The notes beneath the pieces are model-generated. The model was given only the letters and a program-made list of their open reading frames with translations. It did not search any database and was not told where the DNA came from. Source: Actinomycetota bacterium (GTDB lineage: Bacteria; Actinomycetota; Rubrobacteria; Rubrobacterales; Rubrobacteraceae). Taken from it: a stretch of 17,909 nucleotides of DNA. Made by a program: the position numbers and the translations under genes. The stretch lies in NCBI GenBank assembly GCA_020200675.1, contig JAIVIG010000025.1, forward strand, positions 1 through 17,909. The letters run 5' to 3'. Below are positions 13,359 to 17,909 of the stretch, in pieces; position 1 is the first letter of the stretch, and the number at the start of each line of letters is the position of its first letter.

Positions 13359-16094
13359 GTGCCGCGCCGGGACGACATAGAGAGCATCCTGATCATCGGC
13401 TCGGGTCCGATCGTCATCGGCCAGGCCGCCGAGTTCGACTACTCGGGGACGCAGGCCTGCCGTGCGCTGCGCGACGAGGGCTACCGCGTAATCCTCGTCA
13501 ACTCCAACCCCGCCACGATCATGACCGACCCAGAGGTCGCCGACGCCACCTACGTCGAGCCCTTGACGGTCGAGACGGTCGCCGAGATCATCCGGCGCGA
13601 GCGCCCCGACGCGCTCCTTCCTACCCTCGGTGGCCAGACTGCCCTGAACCTCGCGATCGAGCTGCACGAGAGAGGCACCCTCGAAGAGTTTGGCGTCGAG
13701 CTCCTCGGCGCGTCGGTCTCCTCCATCCGCAAGGCGGAGGACCGGCACCTCTTCCGCGAGGCGATGGAGCGCATCGGCCTCAAGGTCCCCGAGAGCCGCG
13801 TCGTCAACCGCGTCGAAGAAGCCCTGGAGCTCGCCAAACAGATCGGGTTCCCCCTCATCATCCGTCCGAGCTTCACTTTGGGCGGCAAGGGCGGCGCCAC
13901 GGCGCACGACCTCGAAGAGCTCAGGCGCGCCGTGACCGACGGCCTCGACGCCAGCCCCGTGCGCAGCGTCCTCGTCGAACGGAGCGTCATCGGCTGGAAA
14001 GAGTTCGAGCTCGAGGTCATGCGCGACCTCGCCGACAACGTCGTCATCATCTGCTCCATCGAAAACCTCGACCCTATGGGCGTCCACACCGGCGACTCCA
14101 TAACCGTCGCCCCCGCCCAAACCCTCTCCGATAAGCAATACCAGACCCTCCGCAACGCTTCTATACGCATAATACGAGAGATAGGGGTACAGACGGGGGG
14201 ATCCAATATCCAGTTCGCGGTGGATCCGGCGGGGGACGATTTTTACGTGATCGAGATGAACCCGCGTGTTTCGCGGAGTAGCGCCTTGGCGAGCAAGGCG
14301 ACGGGGTTCCCGATCGCCAAGATCGCCGCGAAGCTCGCGGTCGGGTATTCGCTCGATGAGATCCCGAACGACATAACACGCGCGACCCCGGCCTCCTTCG
14401 AGCCCGCCCTCGATTACATCGTGACCAAGATACCGCGCTTCGCCTTCGAGAAGTTCCCGGGGGCCGTGCCGAGGCTCTCCACCAAGATGCACTCCGTGGG
14501 CGAGGTGATGGCCATAGGCCGGACGTTCACGGAGAGCCTCTTGAAGGCTATGGTTTCGCTAGAGGTAGAGTCGGGGGACGTAACCGCGGCGCTCGACGAG
14601 CCGAACCCGTACCGGATCTTTGCGGTCTTCGACGCGCTGAGGGCGGGGATGGATATACCGGAGATCGTCGCCCGCACCCAGATAGACCCGTTCTTCGTCG
14701 CCTCGATAGCCCGGATAGTCGCCGCCGAAGGCACTACCTCCGAAACCCCGAGCGAGGAGGAGTTGCTGGAGCTCAAGAGGACCGGTCTCCCCGACGAGTC
14801 TCTGGCCGCCGCGGCCGGCACCTCGACCGAGGTGATAAGGGGCGTGCGCGGCGCCCTGGGCGTCCACCCGACGTACAAGTCGGTCGACACCTGCGCTGGG
14901 GAGTTCCCTGCCCGGACGCCCTACTACTACTCGACCTACGAGACCGAAGACGAGGTCGAACGCGGCGAGAACCCTTCCGTGATCGTGCTCGGGAGCGGCC
15001 CGAACCGCATCGGGCAGGGCATCGAGTTCGACTACGCCTGCGTCCACGCCAGCTACGCCCTCAAAGAGGCTGGCTACGACGCAGTGATGGTCAACTCCAA
15101 CCCCGAGACCGTCTCGACCGACTACGACACCTCCACGAGGCTCTACTTCGAACCCTTGACCGCCGAGCACGTCCTCGAGGTCGTCCGTCGCGAGAAGCCC
15201 GAAGGCGTCATCCTCCAGTTCGGCGGCCAGAGCCCCCTGAAGCTCGCCCGCGAGCTGGAGAAGAACGGGGCGAAGATACTCGGCACCACTCCCGACGCGA
15301 TAGACCTGGCCGAGGACCGCTCCCGTTTTGGGCGTCTGCTGACCGAGCTGGCCATACCGCACCCCCGCTTCGGCACCGCCAGGAGCGCCGACGAGGCCCG
15401 CGAGGTCGCGCGCGAGCTCGGCTATCCCGTGGTCGTGCGGCCCTCTTACGTACTCGGCGGACGTCGGATGGAGATCGTCTACAACAACGAGGACCTGGAC
15501 CTGTATCTGACGTCTAGTGTCACCGCCGACCCGGAACACCCGATCCTCGTCGACAAGTTCATGGAGGATTACGTCGAGGTCGACGTCGATGCGGTGTCGG
15601 ACGGGGATGAGGTGTACGTCGGCGGGATCATGGAGCACGTCGAGGAGGCTGGGGTTCACTCGGGCGACTCCTCGTGCGTAGTTCCCCCGATCACCATCCA
15701 CCGGGCGCTCGTCGAGCGGATCGAGGAATACACGAGGCGTCTGGCTCTGGCCGTCGGGGTCGTAGGGCTGATGAACGTGCAGTTCATCATGCGCGGCGAG
15801 GACGTCCTGGTCATCGAGTGCAACCCGCGCGCCTCGCGAACGGTGCCGTTCGTCTCCAAGGCGACCGGGGTGCCGTTGGCGAAGGTGGCGACGCGCGTGT
15901 TGCTCGGGGAGAAGCTGCGGGAGATGGGGCTCGATGGTAGCCACGGCGCGAACGGTCACTTCAGCGTCAAGGCGCCGGTCTTCCCGTTCGACCGGTTCGC
16001 GGGTGTAGATCCCCTGCTCGGCCCGGAGATGCGCTCGACCGGGGAGGCGATGGGGATAGACCCGCGGGGAGCGAGGGGACGGCGGAGGTCTTGA
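13359..16094 (+). CDS. carB: Carbamoyl-phosphate synthase large subunit CarB, truncated at the regulatory domain
   Basis: CarB makes carbamoyl phosphate from bicarbonate, ammonia and two ATP. This frame gives 911 residues, while family members have about 1050-1080. Both ATP-grasp halves are present. The first opens with ILIIGSGPIVIGQAAEFDYSG and has LLPTLGGQTALNLA. The second opens with VIVLGSGPNRIGQGIEFDYA and has VILQFGGQSPLKLA, and it ends at LGPEMRSTGEAMGID. The reading then goes PRGARGRRRS and stops. The following MGS-like domain normally begins with an FxxAFAKAQ helix and an ISVRD-type strand; these are missing, and its second half continues in another frame at 16091-16384. This implies loss of about 50 codons plus a frameshift. 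Both synthetic sites may still work; allosteric control by UMP/ornithine would be lost. Confidence 0.93.
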   Translation: MPRRDDIESILIIGSGPIVIGQAAEFDYSGTQACRALRDEGYRVILVNSNPATIMTDPEVADATYVEPLTVETVAEIIRRERPDALLPTLGGQTALNLAIELHERGTLEEFGVELLGASVSSIRKAEDRHLFREAMERIGLKVPESRVVNRVEEALELAKQIGFPLIIRPSFTLGGKGGATAHDLEELRRAVTDGLDASPVRSVLVERSVIGWKEFELEVMRDLADNVVIICSIENLDPMGVHTGDSITVAPAQTLSDKQYQTLRNASIRIIREIGVQTGGSNIQFAVDPAGDDFYVIEMNPRVSRSSALASKATGFPIAKIAAKLAVGYSLDEIPNDITRATPASFEPALDYIVTKIPRFAFEKFPGAVPRLSTKMHSVGEVMAIGRTFTESLLKAMVSLEVESGDVTAALDEPNPYRIFAVFDALRAGMDIPEIVARTQIDPFFVASIARIVAAEGTTSETPSEEELLELKRTGLPDESLAAAAGTSTEVIRGVRGALGVHPTYKSVDTCAGEFPARTPYYYSTYETEDEVERGENPSVIVLGSGPNRIGQGIEFDYACVHASYALKEAGYDAVMVNSNPETVSTDYDTSTRLYFEPLTAEHVLEVVRREKPEGVILQFGGQSPLKLARELEKNGAKILGTTPDAIDLAEDRSRFGRLLTELAIPHPRFGTARSADEAREVARELGYPVVVRPSYVLGGRRMEIVYNNEDLDLYLTSSVTADPEHPILVDKFMEDYVEVDVDAVSDGDEVYVGGIMEHVEEAGVHSGDSSCVVPPITIHRALVERIEEYTRRLALAVGVVGLMNVQFIMRGEDVLVIECNPRASRTVPFVSKATGVPLAKVATRVLLGEKLREMGLDGSHGANGHFSVKAPVFPFDRFAGVDPLLGPEMRSTGEAMGIDPRGARGRRRS

Positions 16095-16384
16095 GGAACA
16101 ACGGGCTCTTGGCCGCGGTGGTGCCGAAGATCGGGGAGAACGGGGAGGATGTGCTGGGCCTCATCGAGCGGGGCGGGGTGGACTTGATCGTGAACACGCC
16201 GTGGGGCAGGGGGGCGAGGACGGACGGGTACCTGATCCGGCGCAAAGCTCTCATGCACGGCGTCCCCTGCATTACCACCCTCGCCGCCGCCGCCGCCGCC
16301 ATCCAGGGGGTAGAGTCGAGGATACGCGGCGGTGGCGTCGAAAGGGTCAACTCCCTGCAGGGCCTCTACGCTGCGAAGGCGTGA
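16091..16384 (+). pseudogene. carB: carB C-terminal fragment (rest of the MGS-like regulatory domain), out of frame
   Basis: The 97 residues from TTG at 16091 match the second half of the CarB MGS-like allosteric domain. They include VVPKIGENGEDVLGLIERGGV, LIVNTPWGRGARTDGYLIRRKAL (family: NTp.G....DG..IRR.A) and CITTLAAAAAAIQGVES. The similarity begins before the TTG: upstream codons of the same frame read GSEGTAEVLRNNGL, the family's ATxGTAxxL strand. The ORF is therefore the broken remainder of carB, not a gene with its own start. Its TTG overlaps the upstream TGA, so coupled translation cannot be excluded. As a separate protein it would lack the first half of the fold. It ends 10 bases before pyrK. 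Confidence 0.8.
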
Positions 16385-16394
16385 TCCCAACGTC

Positions 16395-17147
16395 GTGAAG
16401 CTTCACGCGGTAGAGGTCCTCGAACGGGAGAGGTTCGGAGATCACACCCTGCTCCGCTACCGCTGGACGGGCGCCCCGCCCGAGCCCGGACAGTTCGTGA
16501 TGGTCCGCGTCGCCGACTCCGCGCAAGCCCTGGATCCCTTCCTCTCCCGGCCGTTCTTCGCCCACGACTACGACGGCGAGGTCGGGAGCCTTCTCTTCGA
16601 GATCCGGGGCCGCGGGACGGCACTCCTCTCCGAAGAAGACGCTGGCCTGCTCGTGAGCGAGCCTCTGGGCCGCGGGTACACCCTCGACGGCGGTCCGGTC
16701 GCGCTCGTGGGCGGGGGCGTCTGGGTGTCGCCGCTAAAGCTACTCGCCAGGCACCTGACCCGCTCTGGCACTGCCCACGACGTCTACCTCGAGATACCGG
16801 CTGCCGCCCCCGAGGCTTACGAGACCTGGATCTCCGAAAACTACCCGGATGCCACCCTGGTGCGAACCGAAGCCGACCTGGACGCGCCTCAGACTGTCCT
16901 GGCCAGCATCGGGGACCTCTCCCGTTACGCTGGCCTCTACGCCAGCGGTCCCGCTCCGATGCTGGACGCGGTAAAGCGTCTCTCCGAGGGTATGGTCCCC
17001 GCCCAGCTCGCGCTGCGCGAGCGTATGGCGTGCGCCAACGGCTCCTGTTACGGCTGCGCCGTCCCGCTGTGGAGGGACGGTGCTCGCGCCTACGCCCGTG
17101 CCTGCGTAGATGGTCCCATCTTCCCGGCGGAGGTTCTGGCTTGGTAA
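16395..17147 (+). CDS. pyrK: Dihydroorotate dehydrogenase electron-transfer subunit PyrK
   Basis: PyrK carries FAD and a [2Fe-2S] cluster and passes electrons from class 1B PyrD to NAD+. From GTG at 16395 it has 250 residues, the usual length. The FAD lobe has EPGQFVMVRV and DPFLSRPFF (family: lRRPisi). The nucleotide lobe has VALVGGGVWVSPLKLL where most members read GGGIGxxPL. The C-terminal cluster site has four cysteines (C213, C218, C221, C237) in MACANGSCYGC and ARACVDGPIF, with family spacing. The usual TDDGSxGxxG stretch of the NAD lobe is not recognisable, so electron-acceptor use may differ. The same frame is open upstream to a GTG at 16332 inside the carB fragment; 16395 fits family length better. 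No good Shine-Dalgarno sequence is visible. Confidence 0.92.
   Translation: MKLHAVEVLERERFGDHTLLRYRWTGAPPEPGQFVMVRVADSAQALDPFLSRPFFAHDYDGEVGSLLFEIRGRGTALLSEEDAGLLVSEPLGRGYTLDGGPVALVGGGVWVSPLKLLARHLTRSGTAHDVYLEIPAAAPEAYETWISENYPDATLVRTEADLDAPQTVLASIGDLSRYAGLYASGPAPMLDAVKRLSEGMVPAQLALRERMACANGSCYGCAVPLWRDGARAYARACVDGPIFPAEVLAW
17129..17133 (+). promoter_or_regulatory. Shine-Dalgarno sequence fixing the pyrD start
   Basis: GGAGG, inside the end of pyrK, lies seven bases before the TTG at 17141. It favours that start over the ATG at 17159, which has no purine-rich site upstream. Confidence 0.75.
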
Positions 17148-17909
17148 CGCGTCGCGCGATGAGCGCCGGAGAGGAGACCGGCGCGGACCTCACGGTGGAG
17201 CTATGCGGCATTCCGCTGGCGACGCCGCTTATCCCAGCCGCCGGCACCCTCTCGAAGGAGGGACTCGGGGAGGTAAAGGGCATCTACGGGGCGATGCTAC
17301 CGAAGACCGTAACGCCGAGGCCTCGGACAGGCAATCCGCCGCCCCGGATAGCCGAGGTCTCGTCCGGGATGGTCAACTCCATCGGATTGCAGAACCCCGG
17401 CTTGGACCGGTTTCTGGAGGACCTCGACGCCTGGAATATCGGGTTGCCCCTCTTCGTCTCCGTAGCGGCGGATACCGTGGGGGAGTTCGCCGCGATGTGT
17501 GAGAGGATCGTTGGCGAGGAGAGGATCGCGGCGGTGGAGTTGAACCTCTCTTGCCCGAACGTCGAGCATGACGGCCTGCAGTTCTGCGCCGGACCGGGGG
17601 CTGTACGGGAGGTCGTCGCGGCCTGTCGCGGTTCGCTTTCGGGGAAGCCTCTGTTCGTGAAGCTCACGAACGAGGGCGTCGTGAGCAACGCGATGGCCGC
17701 CGAAGATGCGGGGGCCGACGCAGTGACGGTCATTAACACCATCCCGGCGCTCGTCGTGGACCCGCGCAAACGTAAGGTGTTCCTGCGCGGCGGACTCTCG
17801 GGGCCGGCGATAAAGCCGGTGGCTTTGCGGGCGGTCTACGAGGTCTCGCGGGCGGTGGGGGTACCGGTGATCGGGGTCGGTGGGGTGACGAGCGGTACGG
17901 ATATCGTGG
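17141..17909 (+). CDS. pyrD: Dihydroorotate dehydrogenase catalytic subunit PyrD, class 1B (partial, runs off the right edge)
   Basis: PyrD oxidises dihydroorotate to orotate at an FMN site. Class 1B enzymes work with PyrK, which is encoded just upstream. The 256 visible residues have PLATPLIPAAGTLSKEG, the FMN-binding PKTVTPRPRTGNPPPR (54-69), GMVNSIGLQNPGLD (76-89) and NLSCPNVEHDGLQF (135-148). C138 is the catalytic base expected of class 1 enzymes. LFVKLT (K174), VINT (197-200), LRGGLSGPAIKP and IGVGGVTSG follow. Roughly the last 50 residues are outside the window. TTG at 17141 overlaps the pyrK stop and has GGAGG seven bases upstream; ATG at 17159 is the weaker alternative. Confidence 0.95.
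   Translation, partial: MVTRRAMSAGEETGADLTVELCGIPLATPLIPAAGTLSKEGLGEVKGIYGAMLPKTVTPRPRTGNPPPRIAEVSSGMVNSIGLQNPGLDRFLEDLDAWNIGLPLFVSVAADTVGEFAAMCERIVGEERIAAVELNLSCPNVEHDGLQFCAGPGAVREVVAACRGSLSGKPLFVKLTNEGVVSNAMAAEDAGADAVTVINTIPALVVDPRKRKVFLRGGLSGPAIKPVALRAVYEVSRAVGVPVIGVGGVTSGTDIV

Noticed and set aside
13359..16384. carB naturally split into two subunit genes
   Set aside because: Known split CarB proteins divide between the two synthase halves. Here the break falls within the MGS-like domain and sequence is missing, so damage or error is more likely.
1..17909. CRISPR array, tRNA or rRNA gene, insertion sequence, attachment site or phage genes
   Set aside because: No regularly spaced repeats, cloverleaf-like segments, transposase or integrase motifs were seen on either strand.

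Overview
The window is 17.9 kb of high-GC DNA from a bacterial chromosome, and every gene lies on the + strand. It joins three conserved blocks: the end of a division and cell-wall (dcw) cluster, the Z-ring/polar-growth genes that follow it, and a de novo pyrimidine operon. The content points to a deep-branching actinobacterium, with Rubrobacter or a relative as the best guess. The reasons are high GC, a long acidic DivIVA/Wag31-type protein, SepF next to YggS, a PyrR-headed pyr operon, and FtsA together with SepF (the well-studied actinobacteria lack FtsA). This placement is inference from gene content; no marker gene is present.

Region 1 (3-4623) holds the 3' end of murG, then murC, ftsQ, ftsA and ftsZ. 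They are tightly packed, and murG and murC overlap by ATGA. Region 2 (4775-9292) holds yggS, sepF, proC, yggT, divIVA, a DUF167/YggU gene and an RluD-family pseudouridine synthase. These genes build and position the Z-ring and the polar growth apparatus, with small housekeeping genes alongside. Region 3 (9293 to the end) holds pyrR-pyrB-pyrC-carA-carB-pyrK-pyrD, which encode most of UMP synthesis. It has its own -10 element, and its leader can fold into a hairpin matching the PyrR-binding-loop consensus, with the pyrR Shine-Dalgarno sequence paired in its lower stem. That predicts translational autoregulation by PyrR.

Two genes look damaged. proC stops about 40-50 residues early, before its conserved C-terminal signature, and runs into yggT. 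carB loses about 50 codons plus the reading frame at the start of its regulatory MGS-like domain; the rest of that domain lies in another frame at 16091-16384. Either could be a real mutation or an assembly error.

Other points of interest are: an identical WFGFGV membrane-anchor motif at the C-end of FtsA and the N-end of SepF; an FLRRR tail shared by FtsZ and DivIVA; heavy use of TTG start codons, plus an apparent CTG start for the RluD-family gene; an extended dyad across the pyr promoter; and AT-richer islands inside genes upstream of division genes that could be internal promoters. There is no tRNA, rRNA, CRISPR array or mobile element, and no gene-free stretch above 300 bases.
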